The position numbers and the translations under genes were made by a program. DNA of 13,887 nt from an uncultured Jannaschia sp. (lineage in GTDB: Bacteria > Pseudomonadota > Alphaproteobacteria > Rhodobacterales > Rhodobacteraceae). The notes under the pieces are model-generated. The model was not told the DNA's origin. It ran no database searches and worked only from the letters and a program-made list of their open reading frames with translations. Shown in pieces: positions 1-6,963 of this stretch. Every line of letters begins with the position of its first letter. Positions within the stretch are counted from its first letter, which is position 1. The stretch is from contig CALFSY010000186.1 of the NCBI GenBank assembly GCA_937916365.1, positions 1 through 13,887 on the forward strand. The letters are read 5' to 3'.

Positions 1-174
1 TTAGAAGAACAGGTTGAACAATTAGGCGGCGAGGCGGTTTCGCAGATCGAAGAGTTGTTGGATAATGGGAATGCATCGGACACCCCTGCCACCGACGGCA
101 TCACCGAAACATTGGAAGATCAACTGCAACAGGAAATCGGCAATCAACTGGACCGCCTACTGGGTGGCAATTAA
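1..174 (+). CDS. C-terminal end of an unrecognised protein (possibly AsmA-like), 5' end outside window
   Basis: Frame 1 is open from the first base to a TAA and gives 57 residues. The segment is acidic and rich in Gln, Glu, Leu and Gly, with a predicted helical character, and ends in QLDRLLGGN. Some alphaproteobacterial AsmA-family envelope proteins have Leu/Glu-rich tails ending in LLGG-type residues, so an AsmA-like identity is possible, but the fragment carries no diagnostic domain and this is only a guess. The next gene starts 15 bases downstream on the same strand, so the two may share a transcript. It could equally be the tail of another periplasmic or coiled-coil protein. Confidence 0.6.
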   Translation, partial: LEEQVEQLGGEAVSQIEELLDNGNASDTPATDGITETLEDQLQQEIGNQLDRLLGGN

Positions 175-189
175 GATCGCCAAAAACCG

Positions 190-900
190 ATGTCGGCGGA
201 TGCGCGCCCAAGGTTTACACGATACGCCGTTTATGTGGTGCCCGAAGGGCCGTTTTATACTTCGGGCGCACGGTGGCTGGGCTGGGACAGTGTTACCGCA
301 AGGGTGGTTGCCCAGGTTGCCCACCCCAACGTTGCGGATATTTCCGCCCCTATCGCCAATCTAACGGCAAAACCGCGCAAGTATGGGTTTCACGCCACAA
401 TCAAAGCGCCTTTTGCTTTGGCCCAGGGCATTGATGCAACAGCATTGTCTGATGCGTTGAATACCCTGTGCGGGGGCATAGCACCGGTTCAGGTGGCGCA
501 AATCGTGGTGCGGTATATCAACGGATTTATCGCTATCGTTCCGCATGTTACGTGTCCGGCGTTAAATGCAATGGCCGCAACCGTTGTGACAGGATTGGAT
601 CGGTTTCGTGCCCCCCTGTCGCAGGCCGATTTGGCACGCCGTCGTAGGGGCGGTTTAACCACGGCGCAAAACGCGCTACTGGTGCGATGGGGGTATCCAT
701 ATGTTTTGGATGAATTCCATTTTCATATGACGTTGACCGGTAAGGTCAAACCGGATGTGACCGAGACAGTTCACACAGCACTAAATAGATATTTTTCGCC
801 GATACTGCCACAACCGTTTGTGATAAACAGTCTGTGCTTGATGGGTGAAACTGCGGATGGGCGGTTTCACATGCTGCACCGCTACGCGTTGCGTGGATAA
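190..900 (+). CDS. DUF1045 family 2H-phosphoesterase-like protein, phosphonate-metabolism associated
   Basis: The product has 236 residues, the usual length for this family. Two His-x-Thr motifs are visible: H68-A-T70 in a YGFHATIKAPF context and H179-M-T181 in FHFHMTLTG. Paired HxT motifs define the 2H phosphoesterase fold, whose members hydrolyse cyclic or 2',5'/3',5' phosphodiesters. The DUF1045 family is commonly encoded in C-P lyase operons beside phnN and phnM. A role on ribose cyclic-phosphate intermediates, like that of PhnP, is plausible but is inference. No strong Shine-Dalgarno precedes the ATG. The gene follows the partial gene by 15 bases. Its last 19 bases overlap the 3' end of convergent phnN. 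No C-P lyase core gene is in view, so the substrate here remains open. Confidence 0.85.
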   Translation: MSADARPRFTRYAVYVVPEGPFYTSGARWLGWDSVTARVVAQVAHPNVADISAPIANLTAKPRKYGFHATIKAPFALAQGIDATALSDALNTLCGGIAPVQVAQIVVRYINGFIAIVPHVTCPALNAMAATVVTGLDRFRAPLSQADLARRRRGGLTTAQNALLVRWGYPYVLDEFHFHMTLTGKVKPDVTETVHTALNRYFSPILPQPFVINSLCLMGETADGRFHMLHRYALRG

Positions 901-1433
901 AGCGCCCGGCGCGCGACACGAACGCTTTCATCCAACGATCCGGAATTATCAATCATGGTGATGCGCAGGCCCGCCGGAAAATCAGGGGCCGGGCGCGCCA
1001 ATCGCCTGGCAACATCCATCGGGGTTTCACGGCCACGGTGTTTCAAACGATGGGCCAAAACATCGGGCCGCGCCGTAATCGAAAGAACGTGCATTGTATC
1101 ATAGCCAAAAATCTGCGCGGCCTCGGTCAATATACCGCGCGATAAATTGACCAAGACGTCACCACCCGAGACCACGATGTCCCGTGCCGTCACCGGAATA
1201 CCATACGATAGACCATGGGCACACCAATGCAGCACGAAATCCCCGCGCACGCGGCGGGCTTTGAATTCGGCCTCGGTAAGACATTCAAAAACCTCTGCAT
1301 CATCCGCGGCGGGTGGGCGCGTGATGGCACGTCGCACAGAGTGCAAATCCGGACACGCGGTATAGAGCGCAGCGATCAAACTGTCCTTTCCAACGCCCGA
1401 GGGGCCGACAACGGCAATAAGGCGCCCCGCCAT
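882..1433 (-). CDS. phnN: Ribose 1,5-bisphosphate phosphokinase PhnN
   Basis: PhnN uses ATP to phosphorylate ribose 1,5-bisphosphate to PRPP, the last step that returns ribose phosphate from C-P lyase phosphonate breakdown. It is cytosolic. The 183-residue product has the family's usual length. Its N-terminal P-loop GPSGVGKDS (residues 10-18) has Asp after the Lys, as in PhnN, where guanylate kinases have Thr or Ser. Family-like blocks follow: RRAITRPP, the HGLSYGIP segment, a DVLVNLSR strand and a C-terminal DNSGSL. The ATG lies 2 bases past the stop of the upstream HAD gene with only a weak AAAG behind it, which suggests translational coupling. It converges on the DUF1045 gene with a 19-base overlap. 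PhnN can also act as an alternative PRPP route without phosphonate use. Confidence 0.93.
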   Translation of the reverse strand: MAGRLIAVVGPSGVGKDSLIAALYTACPDLHSVRRAITRPPAADDAEVFECLTEAEFKARRVRGDFVLHWCAHGLSYGIPVTARDIVVSGGDVLVNLSRGILTEAAQIFGYDTMHVLSITARPDVLAHRLKHRGRETPMDVARRLARPAPDFPAGLRITMIDNSGSLDESVRVARRALYPRNA

Positions 1434-1435
1434 CT

Positions 1436-2035
1436 TTATAATAAATCTCTGTTTTTTAAGGCGGTCTCTAACGCAGCCGCACCGGTAAAATGGATCGCAT
1501 CCATACCCGCCAAACGGGCGCCATCGACATTTGACAAACTGTCATCAATAAAAACACACTCCTGCGCCGCAACACCGGCGCGGGTGGTCAGCAATTCAAA
1601 AATCCGGCGATCGGGTTTTGCCACACCTTCAACCCCTGAAACGATTGTAACCCCAAAACTATCGCGCAAACGCGGATGTAACTTCAAGGCCATGGGCCAG
1701 GTTTCCGCCGACCAGTTGGTGATGACGTGTAACGGCACACCACGGGCGCGCAAACGATCAACGATGGCCCAAACCCCTGGCACAACATCGGCCACGGTGT
1801 TTGAAAAATGCCCCACATAAGCGGCAAATTGGGCAGCATCATCCGCGTTTGTGATGTCGGTGGCCAAATCGGTAAAACGCACGCCTGCGTCGGCGCGGGC
1901 ATTGCGTGCCATGAAATTGACCCGTTCCATAAAGGCCATGGCCGCATCAGGGCCTAATGTATCGGCCCAGGCCAAGGCCGGGTGCCAATCGACCAATACC
2001 CCACCAATGTCGAACACAACGACGCTTGGCGGCAT
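1436..2035 (-). CDS. HAD superfamily (subfamily IA) hydrolase
   Basis: This is a 199-residue cytosolic hydrolase of the haloacid dehalogenase superfamily. Motif I is FDIGGVLVD with nucleophile D9. Motif II is ITN (T106, N107), motif III is the Lys in AKPDRRIF (K140), and motif IV is the DD pair at 164-165. At the usual second motif I aspartate there is Gly11. This DxG form occurs in 2-haloacid dehalogenases and in YihX-type sugar phosphatases, so a phosphatase or a dehalogenase is possible and the substrate cannot be named. The start used is the ATG at 2035, because GAAGGAGA lies about 7 bases upstream of it; an in-frame start 13 codons earlier would place that Shine-Dalgarno inside the gene. 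phnN follows after 2 bases, so the two are very likely one transcript, and a link to phosphonate or PRPP salvage is an inference. Confidence 0.88.
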   Translation of the reverse strand: MPPSVVVFDIGGVLVDWHPALAWADTLGPDAAMAFMERVNFMARNARADAGVRFTDLATDITNADDAAQFAAYVGHFSNTVADVVPGVWAIVDRLRARGVPLHVITNWSAETWPMALKLHPRLRDSFGVTIVSGVEGVAKPDRRIFELLTTRAGVAAQECVFIDDSLSNVDGARLAGMDAIHFTGAAALETALKNRDLL

Positions 2036-2065
2036 ATCGCGGTCTCCTTCACCTTTGATTGTGCC

Positions 2066-2090
2066 TAGGGGCAATGTTTATTGCATCCTA
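2066..2090. promoter_or_regulatory. Imperfect inverted repeat upstream of the HAD-phnN pair
   Basis: In the 98-base gap between the HAD start and the iorB stop lies a dyad. Outer arms are TAGG (2066-2069) and CCTA (2087-2090), and inner arms are GCAAT (2071-2075) and ATTGC (2080-2084) around GTTT. It sits about 30 bases before the HAD start codon. It could be an operator or a weak hairpin after iorB. No T-run follows in either direction, so it does not look like an intrinsic terminator. Confidence 0.3.
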
Positions 2091-2133
2091 TGGGGCGGGC
2101 AGTAGCATTTATGCGGCGACCACTGTGGCACCC

Positions 2134-4383
2134 TTAAAATACGAAATTCACCCGCCGGTTTAATGGTAAATCGCGGATACGTTCCCCCGTTAGGTCAAAC
2201 ACCGCATTGGCAAGCGCAGGCATAGAAGGCGGGGTAGATGGTTCGCCCACACCGCCCAGATGGGATTGCGTTTCTAAAACCCGCACCTCGGTGCGCGGCA
2301 CCTGGTGAATACGCAGGGCGTCGTAGTCTGGGAAATTCCATTGCTGCACTTCACCATCTGCAAACGAAATTTCCTGCATCATCGCTGCTGACAGGCCATA
2401 GATCAGGCCAGAAATCATTTGTGCCTCGATGATAGAAGGGTCAAGCGCGGTGCCCACATCGCACGCGATCCATGCACGGTTTAGGGCAATGGCCCCATCT
2501 TGGTCTTCAATATCAATCACCACAGCCACGGGCGTATGAAACGAATAGGTCATCGCCACCCCGCGCCCGATTCCATTGGGGGTTTGGCCGGTCCAGCCGG
2601 ACATATCGGCCACCGCCTCTAACACACCGGCCGACGGCGCGTGTTCGGCACGCGCCAATGTCAGGCGGAAATCCAATGGGTCCTGCCCTGCCGCACGGGC
2701 CATTTCATCCATGAAACTTTCCATAAAAAACCCGTTTTTGGAATTGCCAACGGATCGCCAAAATCCCACCGGCACCGCCAAATCGGCCAAATGCCCGGCC
2801 ACACGATAGTTTGGGATCGCGTAGGGTTGATTAAACATGCCTTCCACATGGCCCTTATCGGGGCCGGGCGGTGCATTTCCGGTTAGGCGTGCCAATGATT
2901 GGCGCGTGACCGAAGGCGCCGCGACCTTACCATCCAACATCAATGCCGTGCCATCGCGCACCACGCCGCGCATACGCGCGACCGCAGCGGGACGATAAAA
3001 ATCGTGGCGCATGTCTTCCTCACGCGACCAGGTGACTTGCACCGGCACACCTTCCATGGCGCGGGCCACACGGGCGGCAAGGACAGAAAAATCCACCTCA
3101 CCCCGGCGCCCAAATCCACCGCCCAGATATGTCACATGGCAGGTGACCTGATCGGGGGAAAGACCCACGGCCTGGGCGGCGTGTTGCTCGGCAAAACCGG
3201 GCCCTTGGGTGCCCGTCCAAATTTCTAGCGCATCACCGGTGTATAGGGCGGCGGCGCTCATCGGTTCCATGGTGGCATGGGCCAGCCAGGGGATGGTATA
3301 TTCGGCCTCAACCACTGTGTCGGTATTGGTGATGTCAACCCCATCGACATTGCCATCATCGCGCAGGGTGGAGTTGGGGGCGCCGTCAAAACTGTCGCGA
3401 ATAACGTCCAACATACCTGCGGATGTTTCGGGGTAAGGCGCGGGGCCCCAGGTGATGTTGACCGCCTCTGCCGCCTGCATGGCCAACCAGGTGTTGGTGG
3501 CCACCACGGCAATGCCGGCGCCCAAATCAACCACACGTTCGACGCCTGGCATGGTTTCGGCCACGCTGGCATCATAACGTTCCATCGTGCCACCTAAACG
3601 GGGCGACATACGCACAGTGGCAAATCGCATATTGGGCAAGCGCACATCAATCCCAAATTCTGCGGCCCCTGTGGCCTTGGCCACCATATCTAAACGCGGC
3701 ATAGACCGGCCCAGGTATTTCCACTGTGACGCCGGGCGCAACGGGACAGACCGCGGCGGATCAATTTCGGCGGCGTCTGCGGCCAAATCGGCATAGGGAA
3801 TTTCGATACCACCGGCGGCAATCACATGGCCATCGCGGGTATCAAGCGCCCCAACCGGCACGCCCAATCGATCGGCCGCAACCTGTTTTAGGGTTTCGCG
3901 GGCGGTCGCCCCGGCCTGCCGCAACCGATCAAACGCATCAATGGTGGATGTCGATCCCCCCGTGATTTGTAACCCCAACATTTTAGGTAGGATCGTCATT
4001 GCCTCAATCATTGTATCTTGAAAACCGGTGCGATCATAATCGGTGATGGGCAAGGCGTGGGTCATCAGCCCGGCGTTATAATACGCCTGTGCCGCAGGGC
4101 CGTGCATGACGCGCACATCTTGCCACGCAAGGTCAAGCTCTTCGGCAACCAGGGCCGGTAGGGTGGTATACACCCCCTGCCCCATTTCCGCGCGTGCCGC
4201 AATCAATGTTACCCCAGTTTGGTCAATGATGATCCAAGGGTTAAGGGCGACCTGATCTTCGCCGGGGGTCAATGGGTTGGGCAAAACCCGGCGGTATTGA
4301 TACACCCCAAATGCCACGCCACCGGCAACCGCAGCGGTGCCAATTAACAATGTGCGACGGGCAATTTTTCCCCAATTTGCCAT
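2134..4383 (-). CDS. Molybdopterin-binding subunit of an IorB-type aldehyde/N-heterocycle oxidoreductase
   Basis: This is the large subunit of a xanthine-oxidase-family molybdenum hydroxylase resembling isoquinoline 1-oxidoreductase beta. The 749-residue product has the length usual for the family. A twin-arginine-like leader (ARRTLLIGTAA, R9 and R10) opens it, typical of IorB members that are exported folded to the periplasm. EMGQG (from residue 66) and GGGFGRR (421-427) mark Moco-binding segments. The catalytic glutamate lies in GVGEPSTPP (E714). The ATG at 4383 is chosen because AAGGGG precedes it and the leader starts there; a longer open frame would run back into the 2Fe-2S gene. It lies 11 bases behind that gene, its obvious partner. 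The natural substrate (aldehyde or N-heterocycle) cannot be told. No FAD subunit, cytochrome c or XdhC-like chaperone gene is adjacent. Confidence 0.92.
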   Translation of the reverse strand: MANWGKIARRTLLIGTAAVAGGVAFGVYQYRRVLPNPLTPGEDQVALNPWIIIDQTGVTLIAARAEMGQGVYTTLPALVAEELDLAWQDVRVMHGPAAQAYYNAGLMTHALPITDYDRTGFQDTMIEAMTILPKMLGLQITGGSTSTIDAFDRLRQAGATARETLKQVAADRLGVPVGALDTRDGHVIAAGGIEIPYADLAADAAEIDPPRSVPLRPASQWKYLGRSMPRLDMVAKATGAAEFGIDVRLPNMRFATVRMSPRLGGTMERYDASVAETMPGVERVVDLGAGIAVVATNTWLAMQAAEAVNITWGPAPYPETSAGMLDVIRDSFDGAPNSTLRDDGNVDGVDITNTDTVVEAEYTIPWLAHATMEPMSAAALYTGDALEIWTGTQGPGFAEQHAAQAVGLSPDQVTCHVTYLGGGFGRRGEVDFSVLAARVARAMEGVPVQVTWSREEDMRHDFYRPAAVARMRGVVRDGTALMLDGKVAAPSVTRQSLARLTGNAPPGPDKGHVEGMFNQPYAIPNYRVAGHLADLAVPVGFWRSVGNSKNGFFMESFMDEMARAAGQDPLDFRLTLARAEHAPSAGVLEAVADMSGWTGQTPNGIGRGVAMTYSFHTPVAVVIDIEDQDGAIALNRAWIACDVGTALDPSIIEAQMISGLIYGLSAAMMQEISFADGEVQQWNFPDYDALRIHQVPRTEVRVLETQSHLGGVGEPSTPPSMPALANAVFDLTGERIRDLPLNRRVNFVF

Positions 4384-4394
4384 AATCTTACCCC

Positions 4395-4850
4395 TTAAAT
4401 GTTTGCAGCGGCGGCGCGAATGGCCGCACGAATGCGGGGATAGGTGCCGCAACGGCACAGATTGCCCGCCATCGCAATGTCGATGTCATCATCGGTGGGA
4501 TTTGGTGTTTCGGCCAACAGGGCGGCGGCCTGCATAATCTGACCCGATTGGCAATATCCGCATTGTGCCACCTGATGTTCAACCCAAGCAGTTTGTAGCG
4601 CATGAAGTGTTTCAGGCGTGCCTAAACCTTCGATCGTTGTCACATCCCCCCAAACATCGGCCAAGGCAACCTGACACGCGCGCACGGCCTGCCCGTCGAT
4701 ATGCACAGTGCAGGCCCCACATGCCGCCACCCCGCACCCAAATTTCGTGCCCGTCATATTTAACTGATCCCGTAAAACCCAAAGCAAGGGCACATCATCG
4801 GGCAGGTCAATATCATGGCGTGTGCCATTGACGGTAAGGGGGGTTGCCAT
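4395..4850 (-). CDS. 2Fe-2S subunit of an IorA-type molybdenum hydroxylase
   Basis: The 151-residue electron-transfer subunit carries both expected clusters. The plant-ferredoxin-type cluster uses C39, C44, C47 and C59 (FGCGVAACGACTV onward). The second cluster, in the helical C-terminal domain, uses C97, C100, C132 and C134 (CGYC and CRC). It passes electrons from the Moco subunit encoded 11 bases downstream. The ATG at 4850 is chosen because AGGAG stands 6 bases before it; an upstream GTG in the same frame is less likely, as the Shine-Dalgarno would then be inside the gene. IorA proteins usually lack a signal peptide and travel to the periplasm with their twin-arginine partner. This is family knowledge and is not shown here. 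Confidence 0.95.
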   Translation of the reverse strand: MATPLTVNGTRHDIDLPDDVPLLWVLRDQLNMTGTKFGCGVAACGACTVHIDGQAVRACQVALADVWGDVTTIEGLGTPETLHALQTAWVEHQVAQCGYCQSGQIMQAAALLAETPNPTDDDIDIAMAGNLCRCGTYPRIRAAIRAAAANI

Positions 4851-4959
4851 GGCGGTCTCCTGCACTGTGGGCTGTTTAGATATATGATCTTTAGTTCACT
4901 TCGCATTGGTTTGCACGGGGCGGAATGGAATTTTTTATCATTTGATTCACAAGGTTTAT

Positions 4960-4969
4960 TGTCTAGACA
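4960..4969. promoter_or_regulatory. Perfect palindrome TGTCTAGACA, possible operator
   Basis: This 10-base perfect palindrome lies near the middle of the divergent region, about 110 bases from the iorA-type start and 155 from the amidohydrolase start. TGTC..GACA half-sites with an AT-rich centre resemble operators of FCD-type GntR regulators. That match is from memory of the family and is not proven. No regulator gene is adjacent. Confidence 0.35.
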
Positions 4970-5004
4970 TCTCAAAAAGTTCCATAGGTCCTGCGGCAAA
5001 ATAG

Positions 5005-5012
5005 ACCGGTCA
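5005..5012. promoter_or_regulatory. Perfect palindrome GACCGGTC in the divergent region
   Basis: The 8-base palindrome lies about 45 bases from TGTCTAGACA, centre to centre, and is flanked by A-rich runs on both sides. Eight-base palindromes are not rare by chance. It gains interest only from its place between divergent promoters. Confidence 0.2.
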
Positions 5013-5123
5013 AAATCCATAAAATATGTAACGGGTTTGTGCACCCCACAGAATACCCTACATTCCAATGCGTGCCTGAACGGGCCTGCGCCTGTGTTCG
5101 AAGATTGAAATAAGGATTAAAAC

Positions 5124-6287
5124 ATGCCTGTGAAAAATCGCTTTGCCGAACTTTTACCGGAAATCATCGCCTGGCGGCGGGATCTACACACCCACCCCGA
5201 ACTACAGTTTGAAACGCACCGCACCGCGGCCATGGTGGCGGACAAATTGCAAATGTTCGGATGTGATCAGGTGGTCCCCGGCATCGGACGCACCGGTGTT
5301 GTGGGCATCATCAAAGGCAAAACCGACACATCAGGCAAGGTGATTGGGCTGCGTGCGGATATGGACGCCCTACCGATTCATGAGGAAACGGGCGTGCCCT
5401 ATGCCTCACAAACCCCGGGGGTCATGCACGCCTGCGGGCACGACGGACATACGGCCATGTTGTTAGGTGCCGCGAAATACCTAACCGAAACGCGGAATTT
5501 TGACGGCACGGTGGCCGTCATTTTCCAACCCGCCGAAGAAGGCGGCGGCGGCGGACGCGAAATGGTGGATGATGGTATGATGGAACAGTTCAACATTGCC
5601 GAGGTTTACGGAATGCACAACTGGCCGGGTGATCCCGTGGGTGCGTTTTCAATCCGCCCTGGGCCATTTTTTGCCGCGGCCGATGTCTTTTCCATCCGCG
5701 TCACGGGGCGGGGCGGACACGCCGCCAAACCCCACGACACCATCGATCCCACCGTGATTGCCTGCCACATTGTTTTGGCCCTGCAAACAATCGTTAGCCG
5801 CAATGCAGATCCCAGCAAACAAATTGTGGTGTCTTTGACCTCATTTGAAACGGGATCAAACGCGGACAATGTCATCCCCGAATATGTGGATTTGAAAGGC
5901 ACTGTGCGCACGCTTGACCCCGCAATGCAAGACCTAGCCGAAGACCGTATGCACACGATTGTGGGTAATACGGCAACCGCCTTTGGCGGCGCGGCAGATT
6001 TGAAATATAACCGAAATTATCCGGTGATGGTAAATTCCGACGCGCAAACCGAATTTGCCGCCCAGGCCGCCCAGGCCGTGTCCGGCACCTGCGCCGCCGC
6101 GTCGATCGTTATGGGAAGCGAGGATTTCGCCTTTATGTTAGAGGCACGACCAGGGGCCTATATCCTGATGGGTAATGGCGACACGGCCCATGTGCACAAC
6201 CCGAAATACGATTTTAATGACGACGCGATTCCTGCGGGATGCTCCTGGTGGGTTGAAATTGCCGAACGCCGCTTACCCGCCGCTTAA
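5124..6287 (+). CDS. M20D family amidohydrolase (hippurate/IAA-amino acid hydrolase type)
   Basis: This is a 387-residue zinc- or manganese-dependent amidohydrolase that cleaves N-acyl amino acids (hippurate, indole-acetyl or N-acetyl amino acids). The family length is about 380-400. Metal-site residues are visible: C104 and H106 in HACGHDGHT, E138/E139 in PAEEGGGGG, H165 in GMHNWPG, and a C-terminal His in HVHNP (near 358). Early family blocks RRDLHTHPEL and LRADMDALPI are also present. The dimerisation domain begins near residue 185 with the RGGHAAKPH block. No signal peptide is seen. AAGGA precedes the ATG. The gene diverges from the molybdenum hydroxylase operon and is followed after 5 bases by the phosphatase gene. 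Linked use of an amide or aromatic compound with the oxidoreductase is a guess. The exact acyl substrate is unknown. Confidence 0.94.
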   Translation: MPVKNRFAELLPEIIAWRRDLHTHPELQFETHRTAAMVADKLQMFGCDQVVPGIGRTGVVGIIKGKTDTSGKVIGLRADMDALPIHEETGVPYASQTPGVMHACGHDGHTAMLLGAAKYLTETRNFDGTVAVIFQPAEEGGGGGREMVDDGMMEQFNIAEVYGMHNWPGDPVGAFSIRPGPFFAAADVFSIRVTGRGGHAAKPHDTIDPTVIACHIVLALQTIVSRNADPSKQIVVSLTSFETGSNADNVIPEYVDLKGTVRTLDPAMQDLAEDRMHTIVGNTATAFGGAADLKYNRNYPVMVNSDAQTEFAAQAAQAVSGTCAAASIVMGSEDFAFMLEARPGAYILMGNGDTAHVHNPKYDFNDDAIPAGCSWWVEIAERRLPAA

Positions 6288-6292
6288 CCCCG

Positions 6293-6934
6293 ATGCGCAA
6301 ATTGGTTGAAATAGAACGGCGATGGCGCGCCTATTATAATGTGGCACCCACAGATCCGGAGACTTGGGCGCGGGCACGGATTTATAATCTATGGTTTGAT
6401 CACGCGGTGCTGCGATTGTTTTGGACCAATCAAATGGAAATCGCCCCCGGTGTGTTTCGATCAAATCAACCCACGCCGGGGCGATTGATCCGTTTGCGAG
6501 ACCAAGGCATAAAATCCATCCTAAGCCTGCGCGGGAGGGCGGACAGTGCCCATTATCTAACCGAAAAAATCTATTGCGCGGAATTGGGTCTAACGCTGCA
6601 CACGCTTGGGTTTTCGGATAAGGCCCCCCCCACACGCGCAGGTATATTGGCCTTGATTGACCTGTTTCGCCACATCGAAAAACCATTTGTCATGCACTGT
6701 AAATCAGGGGCAGATCGGGCGGGTCTGGCCGCGGCGATTTATCTTTTGGTCATCACAGGCCAATCGTTGCAAGAGGCGCAAAAAATGCTTAGCCTGCGAT
6801 TTTTTCATATCCGCCGATCGCACGCCGGGGAATTAGACCGTGTTTTGGCCGGATTTGCACAGAACGGCGGGGGGCGCGATTTTGAAACTTGGGTGCGCAC
6901 GCATTATGATCCGCATAACCTACCGCCAAGATGA
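6293..6934 (+). CDS. Cys-based protein tyrosine / dual-specificity phosphatase family protein
   Basis: The 213-residue product carries the Cx5R phosphatase loop HCKSGADRAG, with nucleophile C136 and R142. It is preceded by a short acidic turn (GFSDKAPP, D109 a possible general acid) and by the block APGVFRSNQPTPGRL, typical of small bacterial tyrosine/dual-specificity phosphatases. The N-terminal 40 residues are basic and aromatic and precede the catalytic fold. No transmembrane segment is evident. The substrate could be phosphoprotein, phosphoinositide-like lipid or a small molecule. The gene begins 5 bases after the amidohydrolase stop with no purine-rich Shine-Dalgarno, so it probably depends on coupled translation. 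It converges on the aquaporin gene 29 bases away, with no clear terminator in that gap. Confidence 0.88.
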   Translation: MRKLVEIERRWRAYYNVAPTDPETWARARIYNLWFDHAVLRLFWTNQMEIAPGVFRSNQPTPGRLIRLRDQGIKSILSLRGRADSAHYLTEKIYCAELGLTLHTLGFSDKAPPTRAGILALIDLFRHIEKPFVMHCKSGADRAGLAAAIYLLVITGQSLQEAQKMLSLRFFHIRRSHAGELDRVLAGFAQNGGGRDFETWVRTHYDPHNLPPR

Positions 6935-6963
6935 ACACAATTTTTTCGGGCACACCGCCTATC

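Larger units (their letters stand above)
4851..5123. promoter_or_regulatory. Divergent intergenic region between the oxidoreductase operon and the amidohydrolase
   Basis: These 273 bases are AT-richer than the flanking genes and must hold the start signals of both divergent operons. A possible weak + strand sigma-70 pair is TTGCAC (4911-4916) with TTATCA (4935-4940), spacer 18. I find no convincing - strand pair. Two perfect palindromes lie in the centre and are listed separately. AAGGA about 8 bases before 5124 is the amidohydrolase ribosome binding site. Two open frames crossing this region look like chance. Confidence 0.5.

Noticed and set aside
1215..1820. 201-codon + strand open frame across phnN and the HAD gene
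   Set aside because: It spans two recognised genes on the opposite strand, and its composition (many Arg, Ser, Thr, no motif) is typical of antisense frames.
2119..2127. CCACTGTGG palindrome after the molybdopterin gene as a terminator
   Set aside because: The loop would be a single base and no T-run follows, so it cannot act as an intrinsic terminator.
4384..4458. Longer N-terminus for the molybdopterin subunit
   Set aside because: It would overlap the 2Fe-2S gene, place the Shine-Dalgarno AAGGGG inside the gene and hide the twin-arginine leader; the ATG at 4383 is better.
4815..5108. Open frames on both strands in the divergent region (97 and 102 codons)
   Set aside because: Both overlap the iorA-type start or the promoter region, lack homology I recognise and have Cys/Arg/His-rich chance-like composition.
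5540..5556. GGC/GGA run coding five glycines in the amidohydrolase
   Set aside because: The Gly run follows the metal-site Glu pair where the family is naturally glycine-rich; it is not a microsatellite of note.
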